Origin: Sphingomicrobium marinum
GTDB taxonomy: Bacteria; Pseudomonadota; Alphaproteobacteria; Sphingomonadales; Sphingomonadaceae
NCBI RefSeq assembly: GCF_026157105.1
Contig: NZ_JANPVQ010000001.1
Location: forward strand, 1,419,501-1,483,500
DNA: 64,000 bases
Reading direction: 5' to 3'
Part shown: piece after piece, positions 1 through 9,208 of the stretch
How positions within the stretch are numbered: position 1 is the first letter of the stretch
Layout: every line of letters begins with the position of its first letter
The notes under the pieces: model-generated
What the model was told of the DNA's origin: nothing
Database searches by the model: none
Seen by the model: only the letters and a program-made list of their open reading frames with translations
Program-made: the position numbers and the translations under genes

Positions 1-176
1 AGTTGCTGGCGAAGGTCGGGCCCACAATCGACCAGCAATGTCTCGCCGCCGCTGTCGATCAGGATTGACGAGCGCGTACGCCGGTTACGTGGTTCATTGG
101 GATCGCATCGTCCCCAATCGTTTCCGATCCGCGGCACGCCCGACGACGTCCCGCACCCCAGAACACGAACCTTCAC
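1..176 (-). CDS. MBL-fold metallo-hydrolase, N-terminal part only
   Basis: Only the first 58 or so codons lie in the window; the gene continues past base 1. Translation from a GTG at 176 reads VKVRVLGCGTSSGVPRIGND, and further on LLVDCGPDLR. This is the N-terminal beta-sandwich edge of the COG1235 (PhnP/YycJ-like) metallo-beta-lactamase-fold hydrolases. The metal-binding HxHxDH motif would lie outside the window, so activity cannot be judged. The GTG overlaps the tatD stop as GTGA, so the gene is almost certainly translationally coupled to tatD, an arrangement common in sphingomonads. The substrate is unknown; phosphodiesterase-type activity is the family expectation. Confidence 0.8.
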   Translation of the reverse strand, partial: MKVRVLGCGTSSGVPRIGNDWGRCDPNEPRNRRTRSSILIDSGGETLLVDCGPDLRQQ

Positions 177-952
177 GCTGTTGCTTTATCAAACAGTCTG
201 AAGAAGTTGGCAGTGCTCTTTGACTTTACTTCTTCGATAGTTTCGCCGCGCAGATCCGCCACGAAAGCCGCGGTATCGGCGACAAAAGCGGGCTCGCACG
301 TCTTGCCGCGATTGGGCACCGGGGCAAGGAACGGGCTGTCGGTTTCGACCAGAAAGCGATCGTCTGGAAGAGTCTTTGCCGTTTCCCGCAGATCCTTGGC
401 GTTCTTGAAGGTCACGATTCCGCTCAGCGAAATGTAAAATCCGAATGCCAGCGCTTGGTCGGCCAGCCACTGCGAACTGGTAAAGCAATGCAGCACGCCG
501 CGCACGCCGCCTTTCTCGACAGCACGCGACAGGATCTCGGCCGTGTCTTCTTCGGCATCGCGCGTATGCACAACGAGGGGCAGCCCGGTGCGCCGCGAAG
601 CTTCGATATGCGCCGCAAACCGCTCTTTTTGCGCCTCGCGGTCCGACTTGTCGTAATAATAGTCGAGGCCGCATTCGCCAATCGCGATGACTTTGGGGTG
701 TTGCGCCGCCTCGACCAGCGCTTCGACCCCAAGATCGGGGTGGTTGTCGGCCTCGTGCGGATGAACGCCGATGGTCGCCCAGACATCATCGTTGCGTTCC
801 GCCGTCGCGATAATATCGCCCCATTCGCTCTGGCGCGTCGAGATATTGAGCATGCCGGTGACGCCGCGGGCGCGTGCGTTGGCGAGAACCTCGTCCTGGC
901 GCTCGACCAGGCCTTCATAGTTCAGATGGCAATGGCTATCGATCAGGCTCAT
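173..952 (-). CDS. tatD: TatD family metal-dependent deoxyribonuclease
   Basis: The protein is 259 residues long, normal for TatD. It begins MSLIDSHCHLNYEGL, giving the HxH metal ligands at residues 6-8. Other family motifs follow: IGECGLDYYY, the VVHTRDA histidine, LHCFT, and ETDSPFLAP with the acidic ligand. The family consists of TIM-barrel 3'-5' exonucleases or D-aminoacyl-tRNA deacylase-like hydrolases used in DNA quality control. The reading frame stays open upstream to 1213, but that part is only the antisense-like shadow of metG. The ATG at 952 overlaps the metG stop as ATGA, which fixes the start. The next gene overlaps the tatD stop in turn, so metG, tatD and the MBL gene form one unit. 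Confidence 0.95.
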   Translation of the reverse strand: MSLIDSHCHLNYEGLVERQDEVLANARARGVTGMLNISTRQSEWGDIIATAERNDDVWATIGVHPHEADNHPDLGVEALVEAAQHPKVIAIGECGLDYYYDKSDREAQKERFAAHIEASRRTGLPLVVHTRDAEEDTAEILSRAVEKGGVRGVLHCFTSSQWLADQALAFGFYISLSGIVTFKNAKDLRETAKTLPDDRFLVETDSPFLAPVPNRGKTCEPAFVADTAAFVADLRGETIEEVKSKSTANFFRLFDKATA

Positions 953-2448
953 TCGCCGTCCTCCGCCGCAAGCTCGAGCCGCGGGAAGGCGGGGGTCGGT
1001 TTGTCGATGGCCTGCCCCTCCCCTTGCCCCAACTGGTCGAGGATCGACTGCGCACCCGTCGGCACGACAGGAAGGATCGCTTGCGCCAACGGCTTCAACG
1101 CGGCCGCCAGCGTACCAAGCACCTCGGCCATGCGATCGGGATCGGTTTTCTTCAACGCCCATGGTGCCATCGCATCGACATAGGCATTGCAGGCATAGAC
1201 CGCATTCATCCAAGCCTCGATGCCCTGCGAAAAGGCCCAGCGATCGAAGGCGGCGGGAAGCTTTTCGGTCGATGACGTCGTGACGTCATCTAGTAACGCC
1301 TTGTCTTCGCTCAAATTTCCGGCAGCAGGGATCACGCCGTCGCAATTCTTATGGATCATCGAAAGCGTGCGCTGCGCCAGATTGCCGAAGCTGTTAGCGA
1401 GTTCGGCGTTGACGCGCGTCACCAGCGCTTCTTCGCCCACCGCACCGTCCTGGCCATAGGTGACCTCACGCAGCAGGAAGTATCGCAGCGCATCGACGCC
1501 GTAGCGTTCGACCATGACCTGCGGATCGACCACGTTGCCGAGGCTCTTCGACATCTTGACCCCGCCTTCGCCAAGCAAGTGGCCATGGGCGTAAACTTGC
1601 TTGGGGAGCGCAATCCCCGCGCTCATCAGGAAGGCCGGCCAATAGACCGCGTGGAAGCGGATGATGTCCTTGCCGATCAGGTGAACATCGGCGGGCCAAT
1701 ATCTGTTCCACGTCGCGCCGCCATCGGGGTAGCCGACGCCGGTGATATAGTTGGTCAGCGCATCGACCCACACATACATGACGTGATCGGGGCTACCGGG
1801 CACTTGTACGCCCCAGTCGAAACTGGTGCGGGAAACGCTGAGATCGCGCAGGCCGCCCTCGATGAAGCGCATCACTTCGTTGCGGCGGCTATCGGGCTGG
1901 ATGAAATCGGGATTGGCCGCGATGTGATCGAGCAGAGGCTGCTGGTAGGCCGAAAGTTTAAAGAACCAGGTCTCCTCGACCGTCCATTCGACCGGCGTGC
2001 CTTCGGGCGACAGTTTTTCGCCGCCCTCCCCTTGGGTCAGCTCCTTTTCATCGTAGAACGCTTCGTCGCGAACCGAATACCAGCCTTCATAGCGCCCCAG
2101 ATACAGGTCGCCATTGGCTTCCATGGCTTGCCAAATTGCCTTCGAGGCGTTGTGATGATCCTCGTCCGTGGTTCGGATGAATCGATCATATGTGACGCCA
2201 AGTGTGTCGCACATGTCAATGAAAAGCTGCGACATTTCCGATGCCAGCTCGGCGGGCGTCTTGCCAAGCTCACGCGCCGTCTGCGCCATCTTCAAGCCAT
2301 GTTCGTCGGTTCCGGTCTGAAAGTAGACATCCTCGCCCTGGGCGCGCTTGAACCGCGCCATGACATCGGCGGAAATGGCTTCATAGGCATGCCCGATATG
2401 GGGTTTGCCGTTGGGGTAGCTGATGGCCGTGGTGAGATAATAAGACAT
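949..2448 (-). CDS. metG: Methionine--tRNA ligase
   Basis: This cytosolic class I synthetase charges tRNA-Met. The N-terminus is MSYYLTTAISYPNGKPHIGH, so the HIGH signature lies at residues 17-20. KMSKSLGN follows near residue 300. At 499 residues it is the short form, without the C-terminal tRNA-binding dimerisation domain found in E. coli MetG. The frame extends 12 codons upstream to a TTG at 2484 that overlaps the holB stop. The ATG at 2448 is preferred because family proteins start exactly here. It sits between holB and tatD in an unbroken minus-strand operon. Confidence 0.97.
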   Translation of the reverse strand: MSYYLTTAISYPNGKPHIGHAYEAISADVMARFKRAQGEDVYFQTGTDEHGLKMAQTARELGKTPAELASEMSQLFIDMCDTLGVTYDRFIRTTDEDHHNASKAIWQAMEANGDLYLGRYEGWYSVRDEAFYDEKELTQGEGGEKLSPEGTPVEWTVEETWFFKLSAYQQPLLDHIAANPDFIQPDSRRNEVMRFIEGGLRDLSVSRTSFDWGVQVPGSPDHVMYVWVDALTNYITGVGYPDGGATWNRYWPADVHLIGKDIIRFHAVYWPAFLMSAGIALPKQVYAHGHLLGEGGVKMSKSLGNVVDPQVMVERYGVDALRYFLLREVTYGQDGAVGEEALVTRVNAELANSFGNLAQRTLSMIHKNCDGVIPAAGNLSEDKALLDDVTTSSTEKLPAAFDRWAFSQGIEAWMNAVYACNAYVDAMAPWALKKTDPDRMAEVLGTLAAALKPLAQAILPVVPTGAQSILDQLGQGEGQAIDKPTPAFPRLELAAEDGE

Positions 2449-2480
2449 TGCGCCCCGCCTAGCCGTGGCGGGCGCCGCGT

Positions 2481-3437
2481 TCAAGCGGGCTCGGCAACGC
2501 TCGCCAGCATGCCGCCGAGGCGGAACGCCGTCGCGGCGGCATCGAGCGACAGGCGCGGTGCAATCGCCACAACCTCGCGCACTTGCCCATAGGCTGCCAA
2601 CGCGCGTTCGCGGCGCGCGCCTTCGGCCCCCCTCGCCTCGTCTGCAACGATGCCCGGAACGAGTTCGAGGAAGCGCGCATATTTGTCGGCATTGGCCTTG
2701 GTCGACAGTGACTTGGCGAGCGCCGAGCGGCGCGCGTTGGTGGGATCGCCTTCGCGCATGATGGTGCGCGCATCGTCGGCCAGCTGTGCCAGACCGAGTT
2801 CGGCAATCGCCAGCGCGCGGCCGATCGATCCTTGCGCCAGCGACACCAGGGTCGCATCGGACGCGCCGATGCGTTCTTCGAGCACAGAGGCCATGACGTC
2901 ACGCCCAAGTGGTTGAAAATCAAGCCTCCTGCAGCGCGATCTTATTGTCGGCAACAGTCGGCCTGGCGCATGGGCCACCAGGAAGAAAAGCGTCTTCGCG
3001 GGTGGCTCTTCCAGCATCTTTAGCAGCGCATTGGCGCCGCCGGCTTCAAGATCGTCCGCGCTATCGATTACCACGACGCGCCAATCGGCCATCGATGGGG
3101 CGATCGACAAAAGCTGCGCGATGGCGCGCACCTGTTCGACCTTGATGTTGCGATTGAGGTTGGTGCCCGACTTGTTCAGCTGGCGCTCGAGCAGGCGGTA
3201 ATCGGGATGCGATCCGGCTGCGAGCAGCCGCGCCGTTGGATGATCGTCCTCCAGATCCATGCCCGGCGCAGTCGGCGGCGGGCCGGCGGCTTCTGCCAGG
3301 ACGCGCCCGGCAGCCGCCTTGGCGAAGGTCGCCTTGCCGACCCCGCGCGGCCCCGCAAGGAGCCACGCATGATGCGGCGTGCCCGATTTCCAGGCCTTGG
3401 CGAACGCCTCGACCGCGCGATCCTGCCCCTTGATCAT
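2481..3437 (-). CDS. holB: DNA polymerase III subunit delta' (clamp loader)
   Basis: The 318-residue protein begins MIKGQDRAVEAFAKAW and carries a Walker A-like P-loop, GPRGVGKAT, near residue 29. It also has ALLKMLEEPPAKTLFFLVAH and a TIRSRCRRLDF sensor (SRC) motif. These identify the AAA+ delta' subunit of the sliding-clamp loader, which helps load the beta clamp onto primed DNA. The ATG at 3437 overlaps the tmk stop as ATGA. The tmk-holB pairing is widely conserved and supports the assignment. Confidence 0.93.
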   Translation of the reverse strand: MIKGQDRAVEAFAKAWKSGTPHHAWLLAGPRGVGKATFAKAAAGRVLAEAAGPPPTAPGMDLEDDHPTARLLAAGSHPDYRLLERQLNKSGTNLNRNIKVEQVRAIAQLLSIAPSMADWRVVVIDSADDLEAGGANALLKMLEEPPAKTLFFLVAHAPGRLLPTIRSRCRRLDFQPLGRDVMASVLEERIGASDATLVSLAQGSIGRALAIAELGLAQLADDARTIMREGDPTNARRSALAKSLSTKANADKYARFLELVPGIVADEARGAEGARRERALAAYGQVREVVAIAPRLSLDAAATAFRLGGMLASVAEPA

Positions 3438-4060
3438 GGGAGCAGGTCGCCAAGCGCATAAAGAAGGCGTGCAGTCACCGTTTCCGCGCTGCCCGATGCA
3501 TCGATCAGCTTCACGCGCTGCGGCTCCTTTTCGGCCATGGTGGCAAAGCCTTTGTCGACGGACGCATGATAGGCTGGGGGCCGCGACCCGATACGATCGC
3601 CTTCGTCACCATCGCGGTGCTTGGCGCGTAGGCCGCCCTCGCCTACCGGCAATTGCAGCACCAAGGTGCGGTCGGGCAGGAAATCCAGACTGCCGAAGCG
3701 ATGCAGGTCGCGCACGGCCTCGATGCCCAGGCCCCCCGCTTCGCCCTGGTAGGCCAGCGAGCTATCGAGAAAGCGGTCGGATAGCACCCATGTGCCGTTG
3801 GCGAGCGCGGGCTTGATCGTCTTTTCGATATGATCGGCGCGCGCCGCTGCGAACAACAATGCTTCGGCGCGCGGGCTCCAGCGCTTTTCCTCGCCTTCGA
3901 GCAACAATTTGCGGATTGCTTCCGCCCCGGCGCTGCCGCCGGGTTCGCGCGTCACCTTGACCTCGAGCCCGCGCCCTTCGAGCGCCTTGGCTAATGCGTC
4001 GAGCTGGGTCGATTTGCCGACCCCCTCCCCGCCTTCGAGGCTGATGAAGCGTCCTGCCAT
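3434..4060 (-). CDS. tmk: Thymidylate kinase
   Basis: Phosphorylates dTMP to dTDP in dTTP synthesis. The 208-residue protein starts MAGRFISLEGGEGVGKSTQ, with the P-loop GGEGVGKST at about residues 10-18. A TREPGGSAGAE motif follows near residue 40 and SDRFLDSSLAYQG lies mid-protein; both are typical of bacterial TMPK. A TTG three bases upstream of the ATG is also in frame, but the ATG at 4060 overlaps the carboxypeptidase stop by one base (TGATG) and matches the family N-terminus. The gene is coupled to holB downstream. Confidence 0.96.
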   Translation of the reverse strand: MAGRFISLEGGEGVGKSTQLDALAKALEGRGLEVKVTREPGGSAGAEAIRKLLLEGEEKRWSPRAEALLFAAARADHIEKTIKPALANGTWVLSDRFLDSSLAYQGEAGGLGIEAVRDLHRFGSLDFLPDRTLVLQLPVGEGGLRAKHRDGDEGDRIGSRPPAYHASVDKGFATMAEKEPQRVKLIDASGSAETVTARLLYALGDLLP

Positions 4061-5208
4061 CAAGCCATGCCGAGCAATTGCTTGAATCCGATCCAGGCGC
4101 GGCGGAAGAAGCCCGCTTCCTCGACCGCTTCAGCCGCCACCAGCGGCAACACCGCCTCGTCACCGTCGGTGGTCACGACGAGCTGGGCAACCTGCTGGCC
4201 TTTTTCGATCGGTGCCATGATCGGCCCGTCATAACGGATCTTCACGCTGGGCGTCGCAAAAGCATTGGCCGGGAAGGTCACCGCTAGGTCGCGCGGCGCC
4301 ACCAGCGCGACACTATCCGCGCTGCCCATCTGCACCCGCGCGCTGCCGACCGTTGCACCCTTGGCATAGAGCGAACGCGCGCTCCAGTTGTTGAAGCCCC
4401 ATTCGATCAGTCGCACCGATTCCTGGGTACGTGCCGACTGGCTGTCGAGCCCGGCAACGACCATGACCAATCGACGCCCATCACGTTCGGCCGAACCGGT
4501 GAAGCCGTAGCCCGCTTCTTCGGTGTGACCGGTCTTGAGACCATCCGCGCCTTCTACGCGCCCGAACAGCGGATTGCGGTTGGGCTGCGTGATTGGCTCG
4601 CCGCCCTGCGTTTCGCCCCAGGTGAATTCGCGCTTGCCATAATATTTGGCGTAGAGCTCGGGATGGTTGTCGATCCCGGCGCGGGCCAGCGTGGCCAGGT
4701 CGCGCGCCGTCACCACCGTACGGCCTTCATCGGGCCACCCGTTGACGTTGCCGAAGCGACTATTCTTGAGGCCAAGCTCGCTGGCGAGCTTATTCATCTG
4801 CTCGACATAGGCCTGCTCGGTCCCGGCGACACATTCGGCCAGCACGACCGATGCGTCGTTGCCCGACAAGGTGACGATACCGTTGAGAAGGTTTTCGATG
4901 CTGACCTGCTCGTTGACCTTGAGGAACATGGTCGAACCCGCATTGCTCCACTGCCGCCACGTCTCGGGACGCACGGTGCACATCTTCTGCTCGTCCAGCT
5001 TGCCTTCGGCGATCAGTTTGAAAGCCAGTTCAGTGGTCATCATCTTGGCCATCGACGCCGGCGGAATCTGCCGGTCAGCGTCCTTTTCCAAAAGAACGCG
5101 GCCTGACGACAGGTCGATCAAATAGGCGATCGGCGCTTCGGTTTCGAACGTCGGAGACGCGATTGCCACGGCGGGCAGCGCAAGGGCGGCAAGAAATAGC
5201 GGACGCAT
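4060..5208 (-). CDS. D-alanyl-D-alanine carboxypeptidase (PBP5/6 family, S11)
   Basis: A periplasmic penicillin-binding protein that trims the terminal D-Ala from peptidoglycan pentapeptides. It has an N-terminal signal peptide (MRPLFLAALALPAVAIAS). The three active-site motifs are present: SMAK (Ser52, Lys55), SGN in LSGNDASV, and KTG in GLKTGHTEEAGY. A C-terminal beta-domain and an amphipathic tail (FFRRAWIGFKQLLGMA) suit membrane association, as in DacA/DacC. The ATG at 5208 is chosen over the GTG at 5214 because GGAG lies about five bases upstream of the ATG. The length of 382 residues is normal. It sits beside another wall enzyme (5275-6378). Confidence 0.93.
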   Translation of the reverse strand: MRPLFLAALALPAVAIASPTFETEAPIAYLIDLSSGRVLLEKDADRQIPPASMAKMMTTELAFKLIAEGKLDEQKMCTVRPETWRQWSNAGSTMFLKVNEQVSIENLLNGIVTLSGNDASVVLAECVAGTEQAYVEQMNKLASELGLKNSRFGNVNGWPDEGRTVVTARDLATLARAGIDNHPELYAKYYGKREFTWGETQGGEPITQPNRNPLFGRVEGADGLKTGHTEEAGYGFTGSAERDGRRLVMVVAGLDSQSARTQESVRLIEWGFNNWSARSLYAKGATVGSARVQMGSADSVALVAPRDLAVTFPANAFATPSVKIRYDGPIMAPIEKGQQVAQLVVTTDGDEAVLPLVAAEAVEEAGFFRRAWIGFKQLLGMA

Positions 5209-5274
5209 GGTCACTCCATCAGGTGAGGTTTTCCGGCACGATAGAGCGCATTGGCACGCTGCGCCAAGAGAAGA

Positions 5275-6378
5275 TTATCGCTCGATTGCGTCCGCCACGA
5301 GACCGATGGTCAGCGCGTAGAAATTGGAGCAGTTGTAATCGAGGATCATGTCGTAGTTTCGCGTGACCAGATAGGCCGTCTCGCCCGGACCGTCGGGCTC
5401 GAACAGCTTGAGTTCGACACCATCGCTAAAGCTGCTGCCGACCGGCGTGATCCCCAGTGCGCGCCATTGGGCCATGGTGAGCCAGCGGCTGTGGCGGTTG
5501 AACACGCGCGGGCAGCGCTCGGGCTCGGTCAAGCGACGCACGCTGTTGCGGTCGAAATTATAAGGGACGTTGACGGGGATGCCCCAGTCGATCCCGCGGA
5601 TCCAGCCCTTCTGGACGAGGTAATTGGCAATCGAGGCAAAGGCGTCGGGCTCCGAATTCCAGATATCGGCATGACCGTCGCCGTCACCATCGGCGGCAAG
5701 CGCCAGGATGTTGGTCGGCATGAACTGTGTCTTTCCCGCAGCGCCAGCCCAGCTGCCCTTGAGGTGCGAGCGGGTATAGCCCTTGTCGAGCAGCTTCAAC
5801 GCGGCAATGAACTCACTTTCGAACAGGTCGCGGCGACGGCCTTCCCAAGCCAGGGTGCCCAGCGCCTCGAACAGGTCGAAATTACCGGTGATCCGACCGT
5901 AGCTGGTTTCCTTGCCGTAAATGGCGAGGATGACGTCCTTGTCGACACCGTAGCGATCCTGGATCTCGTGCAGCTTGGTCCAGTGCTGGCGCGCTTCGGC
6001 CTTCCCGCGCTCGATGATGTCGCGGGTGACATGGCGGCGCTGGTAGGGCGCGTATGGCGGGATGGTGTTGTCGCCCGGCGTGCCGCCCGGCTGGCTGCGG
6101 TCGAGGCGGATCACGCGGTCGTTGGGCTGGAGCGAGGGCAATACCGCACTGATGGCGCGCTGGCTGACACCCTCGGCAGCCGCGCGTCGCGCGAGGTGGT
6201 TCTTGTAGTCCGTCCAGCCAATGTTGCCGGTGGGCACCGCGATCGTCGCGGTCGATGCGATCGTCTCACCCTCGTCCAGCGGCGCCAACGGGTCGGTGGC
6301 ATCCTGCCCGCAGGCAGGCAGCGCGAACAGAAAACTGGCAGAGACAAGAAAAGAACGCATCAAAAAAGAAACAGTCAT
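5275..6378 (-). CDS. Lytic murein transglycosylase (MltB-type, SLT_2)
   Basis: Cleaves peptidoglycan glycan strands with formation of 1,6-anhydro ends. The protein begins MTVSFLMRSFLVSASFLF and then has LPACG, a lipobox, so it is probably an outer-membrane or periplasmic lipoprotein. The catalytic glutamate is in the YGKETSYGRITG motif. The family motifs LGTLAWEGRRRDLFE, GAAGKTQFMPTN and a Dx(D/N)GD run (DGDGDGHADIW) are clear. No strong ribosome binding site separates the ATG at 6378 from a second ATG at 6360; the shorter start would give a more compact signal sequence. Transcription is divergent from the tRNA-Ser gene. Confidence 0.9.
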   Translation of the reverse strand: MTVSFLMRSFLVSASFLFALPACGQDATDPLAPLDEGETIASTATIAVPTGNIGWTDYKNHLARRAAAEGVSQRAISAVLPSLQPNDRVIRLDRSQPGGTPGDNTIPPYAPYQRRHVTRDIIERGKAEARQHWTKLHEIQDRYGVDKDVILAIYGKETSYGRITGNFDLFEALGTLAWEGRRRDLFESEFIAALKLLDKGYTRSHLKGSWAGAAGKTQFMPTNILALAADGDGDGHADIWNSEPDAFASIANYLVQKGWIRGIDWGIPVNVPYNFDRNSVRRLTEPERCPRVFNRHSRWLTMAQWRALGITPVGSSFSDGVELKLFEPDGPGETAYLVTRNYDMILDYNCSNFYALTIGLVADAIER

Positions 6379-6473
6379 GGCGGTGATACTATCCCATCCT
6401 GCCCGCGAAACCACCATTGGTCGTCGCAACGCTTGCACGATTGAGCCTTTACCCTTAGCGCCTCATGAACAGC

Positions 6474-6563
<90 letters not shown>

Positions 6564-6591
6564 ACGACCTAGAAGTTGCCCGGGAGCGTCG

Positions 6592-7059
6592 ATGGCACAG
6601 GTGAAGAAAAGCGGTGTCGTCGGCTGGCGGGAATGGGCGCAATTGCCGGACCTTGGAGTGAGCGCCATCAAGGTAAAGGTCGATACGGGCGCGCGCACTT
6701 CCGCCATCCACGCCTATGACGTCCACCATTTCGAACGCGACGGTACGGAATGGGTGCGGTTCAAGTTGCACCCCGAGCAGAAACGCCGCCTTCCCGAAAT
6801 ACCCTGTGAAGCACCACTCGCTGGCATCAAGAGGGTCACCAGTTCCAACGGTCAAACGCAGAAGCGTTTTTTCATCAAGACACGGATCAAGGTGGGCAAG
6901 AAGACCTTCCCCATTCAATTGACGCTCACCAACCGAGATGACATGGGCTTTCGTATGCTACTTGGCAGGACAGCGCTCAGACGGCGTTTTCTCGTAGACT
7001 GCAGCAAGAGCTACATCCAGGGCAAGGATCGCCCCGACACAGCCGGAGAGACATCGTGA
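6592..7059 (+). CDS. RimB-like retropepsin-type protease (PF05618, 'ATP-dependent zinc protease')
   Basis: A 155-residue protein starting [20 protein letters not shown]. It carries [13 protein letters not shown] at about residues 29-41. DTGA-(R/K)-TS is the hallmark of this family and resembles the aspartic-protease DTGA motif of retropepsins; [14 protein letters not shown] is the conserved C-terminal motif. Family members are encoded next to RimK; in Pseudomonas the equivalent RimB modulates RimK-driven glutamylation of ribosomal protein S6. Here the stop overlaps the rimK start as GTGA, so the two are coupled. The zinc-protease label in databases is not supported by any visible HExxH motif; an aspartic mechanism is the better inference. 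Confidence 0.85.
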   Translation: MAQVKKSGVVGWREWAQLPDLGVSAIKVKVDTGARTSAIHAYDVHHFERDGTEWVRFKLHPEQKRRLPEIPCEAPLAGIKRVTSSNGQTQKRFFIKTRIKVGKKTFPIQLTLTNRDDMGFRMLLGRTALRRRFLVDCSKSYIQGKDRPDTAGETS

Positions 7060-7961
7060 AACTAGCCCTGATGAGCCGCAGCTCCAAAATCTATTCGACC
7101 GGGCGGCTGGTCGAAGCGGCCAAGGAGCGCGGCCACGACATCGACGTAATCGATCACCTGCGGTGTTATATCAACATCACCTCGAACCGCCCCTCGATCC
7201 GCTATCAGGGCGAAAACCTGCCCAAATATGACGCGGTCATTCCGCGCATCGGCGCGAGCGTCACCTTCTACGGCACCGCCGTGCTTCGCCAGTTCGAGAT
7301 GATGGGCGTCTATCCCTTGAACGAAAGCGTGGCGATCAGCCGCAGCCGCGACAAGTTGCGTTCGATGCAGCTGTTGGCGCGCAAGGGCGTCGGCCTCCCT
7401 GTGACGGTGTTCGCGCACAAGACGAGCCGCGCCGATGAAATTATCAAGATGGCAGGCGGCGCGCCGGTCGTGATCAAGCTGCTCGAAGGCACGCAGGGTA
7501 TCGGGGTGGTGCTCGGCGAAACGCAAAAAGCGGCGGAATCGATCATTCAGGCCTTTGGCGGTGTCGGCTCGAACATCCTTACCCAACAGTTCATCAAGGA
7601 AGCTGGCGGCAGTGACATTCGCTGTCTCGTCATCGGCGACAAGGTCGTTGCCGCGATGAAGCGCACAGGCAAGGAAGGCGACTTTCGCTCGAACCTCCAC
7701 CGCGGCGGTACGGCCGAACAGGTCAAGATCAGCCCCATCGAACGCAAGACCGCCACGCTCGCGGCCAAGACGATGGGCCTGAAGGTTTGCGGTGTCGACT
7801 TGCTGCGCGGCAATCAGGGACCGGTGGTGATGGAGGTCAACTCCTCGCCCGGCCTCGAAGGCATCGAAAAGTCCACCGGCAAGGATATTGCCGGAATGAT
7901 CATCGAATTCCTCGAAAAGGAAGCCAAGCCCGGCAAGACCCGGACGCGCGGCAAGGGCTAG
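7056..7961 (+). CDS. rimK: RimK family ATP-grasp ligase (S6 glutamylation)
   Basis: The 301-residue protein begins [18 protein letters not shown]. It contains the RimK N-terminal domain ([19 protein letters not shown], about residues 65-83) followed by an ATP-grasp domain. Key stretches include [16 protein letters not shown] (nucleotide-binding lysine), [17 protein letters not shown], and [14 protein letters not shown] with the metal-binding Glu and Asn. RimK adds glutamate residues to the C-terminus of ribosomal protein S6. The start is a GTG overlapping the protease stop, with GGAGAG about seven bases upstream. The basic C-terminal tail ([11 protein letters not shown]) is unremarkable. Confidence 0.93.
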   Translation: MKLALMSRSSKIYSTGRLVEAAKERGHDIDVIDHLRCYINITSNRPSIRYQGENLPKYDAVIPRIGASVTFYGTAVLRQFEMMGVYPLNESVAISRSRDKLRSMQLLARKGVGLPVTVFAHKTSRADEIIKMAGGAPVVIKLLEGTQGIGVVLGETQKAAESIIQAFGGVGSNILTQQFIKEAGGSDIRCLVIGDKVVAAMKRTGKEGDFRSNLHRGGTAEQVKISPIERKTATLAAKTMGLKVCGVDLLRGNQGPVVMEVNSSPGLEGIEKSTGKDIAGMIIEFLEKEAKPGKTRTRGKG

Positions 7962-7965
7962 GCGC

Positions 7966-8628
7966 CTAGCTGACCTTCGCCGGGAATAATCGGACGAGCG
8001 CGCGCACTTTGGGCGCGTCGTGCTGCACAATGTACGGATGGTTCGGGTTCTTCACCATGAAGTCCTGATGATAATTCTCGGCATTGTGAAAGCCGCGATA
8101 TTTCTCGATCCGTGTGACGATCGGTTTGTTATAGATGCCTGCAGCGCCCAGTTGGCGGATATAGGCCCGCGCAACCTTGTCTTGCGCCTTGTTCATCGGG
8201 AAGAAGGCGGTGCGGTAATGTTCGCCAACGTCCGGGCCCTGGCGGTTGAGCTGGGTCGGATCGGCGATGACCGAGAAATAGACCTGTAATAGCTCGGCAT
8301 AGGACACGACGCGCGGATCGAAGATGACGCGCACGGCCTCGGCATGACCGGTGCCACCACGGGTGACCTGCCGATAGCTGGGGTTGATCACATGGCCGCC
8401 GGCAAAACCGGAAACCGCTGATTTGACGCCTTTTACGCGTTCGAACACGGCCTCGACGCCCCAGAAGCACCCACCAGCAAAGACAGCAGTCTCGACCGTG
8501 GCGTCATTGGCGATGTCGAGACGTGCCGCCGGTACGCGCTCATAATTTCCCGCCTCAACGGCGGGCGCAGCAAAAAACAGCGACACCCCGGCGGTCGCGG
8601 CAAGGGCTATAGCGGCTAGGCTTTTCAT
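7966..8628 (-). CDS. msrA: Peptide-methionine (S)-S-oxide reductase, exported
   Basis: Reduces methionine-S-sulfoxide in oxidised proteins. The catalytic motif GGCFWGVEAVFERVKGV is intact, as are GHAEAVRVIFDP and YRTAFFP. The N-terminus MKSLAAIALAATAGVSLFF ends in FAAPAVEAG, a signal peptide, so this copy probably acts in the periplasm. The open frame continues upstream to 8907 within crtZ, but the ATG at 8628 overlaps the crtZ stop as ATGA and starts the signal peptide. No second resolving Cys-rich tail or MsrB domain is fused. The length of 220 residues fits an exported MsrA. Confidence 0.93.
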   Translation of the reverse strand: MKSLAAIALAATAGVSLFFAAPAVEAGNYERVPAARLDIANDATVETAVFAGGCFWGVEAVFERVKGVKSAVSGFAGGHVINPSYRQVTRGGTGHAEAVRVIFDPRVVSYAELLQVYFSVIADPTQLNRQGPDVGEHYRTAFFPMNKAQDKVARAYIRQLGAAGIYNKPIVTRIEKYRGFHNAENYHQDFMVKNPNHPYIVQHDAPKVRALVRLFPAKVS

Positions 8629-9158
8629 GCCTGGATATTCGTGCGCGCGGACCGGTCGGTTACAGCCGCGTTGCGCTTGAGCTGGTCTTTCAGCACGCGG
8701 ATCGGCGGCGCGTAGATAAAGCCGAACGAGACGCAGCCCTCGCGCCCGTCGACAGCGTGGTGCAGGCGATGCGCCTGATAAAGCCGCTGCATATAGCCGC
8801 CCTTGGGGACAATGCGGAACGGCCAGCGCTGGTGGACGAGCCCATCGTGCGCGATGAAATAGAGTATGCCGTAGAGCGTGATGCCAACGGCGATCCAGAA
8901 TAGCCAACCGATCTGCGCGAACGTTGCGCCTGCAAAAAGGCTAATCGCTAATCCAGCGAAAACAACGGCATAGAGGTCGTTCTTTTCGAAGAGTCCAAGA
9001 CGTTCCTGGTGATGACTTTCGTGCCAACCCCAGCCCAGCGGGCCGTGCATTACCCAGCGGTGCGTGGCATAGGCAGTGATTTCCATCAGCGCGACGACGC
9101 CGAGCGCGATCACGATACCCAGCCACAGCGGGAATTCCGTCAGATAATCCAAACTCAT
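8625..9158 (-). CDS. crtZ: Beta-carotene hydroxylase (fatty acid hydroxylase superfamily)
   Basis: A di-iron membrane hydroxylase that adds 3-hydroxyl groups to the beta-ionone rings of carotenoids, giving zeaxanthin-type pigments. The histidine boxes are HRWVMH (about residues 33-38), HESHH, HDGLVH and HRLHH, spaced as in CrtZ. Four hydrophobic segments are visible, the first near residues 10-25. At 177 residues it is the usual CrtZ size. Other carotenoid genes are not in the window, so this is an unlinked copy. The start is the ATG at 9158, and the stop overlaps msrA. Confidence 0.93.
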   Translation of the reverse strand: MSLDYLTEFPLWLGIVIALGVVALMEITAYATHRWVMHGPLGWGWHESHHQERLGLFEKNDLYAVVFAGLAISLFAGATFAQIGWLFWIAVGITLYGILYFIAHDGLVHQRWPFRIVPKGGYMQRLYQAHRLHHAVDGREGCVSFGFIYAPPIRVLKDQLKRNAAVTDRSARTNIQA

Positions 9159-9208
9159 AAGCGGTACTTATACTCTTTCATCCGGTCGCTGACAGGTGGA
9201 AAAAGGGC

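Noticed and set aside
953-1213. Upstream extension of the tatD reading frame
   Set aside because: It lies inside metG in another frame, has no TatD similarity, and the ATG at 952 overlaps the metG stop precisely.
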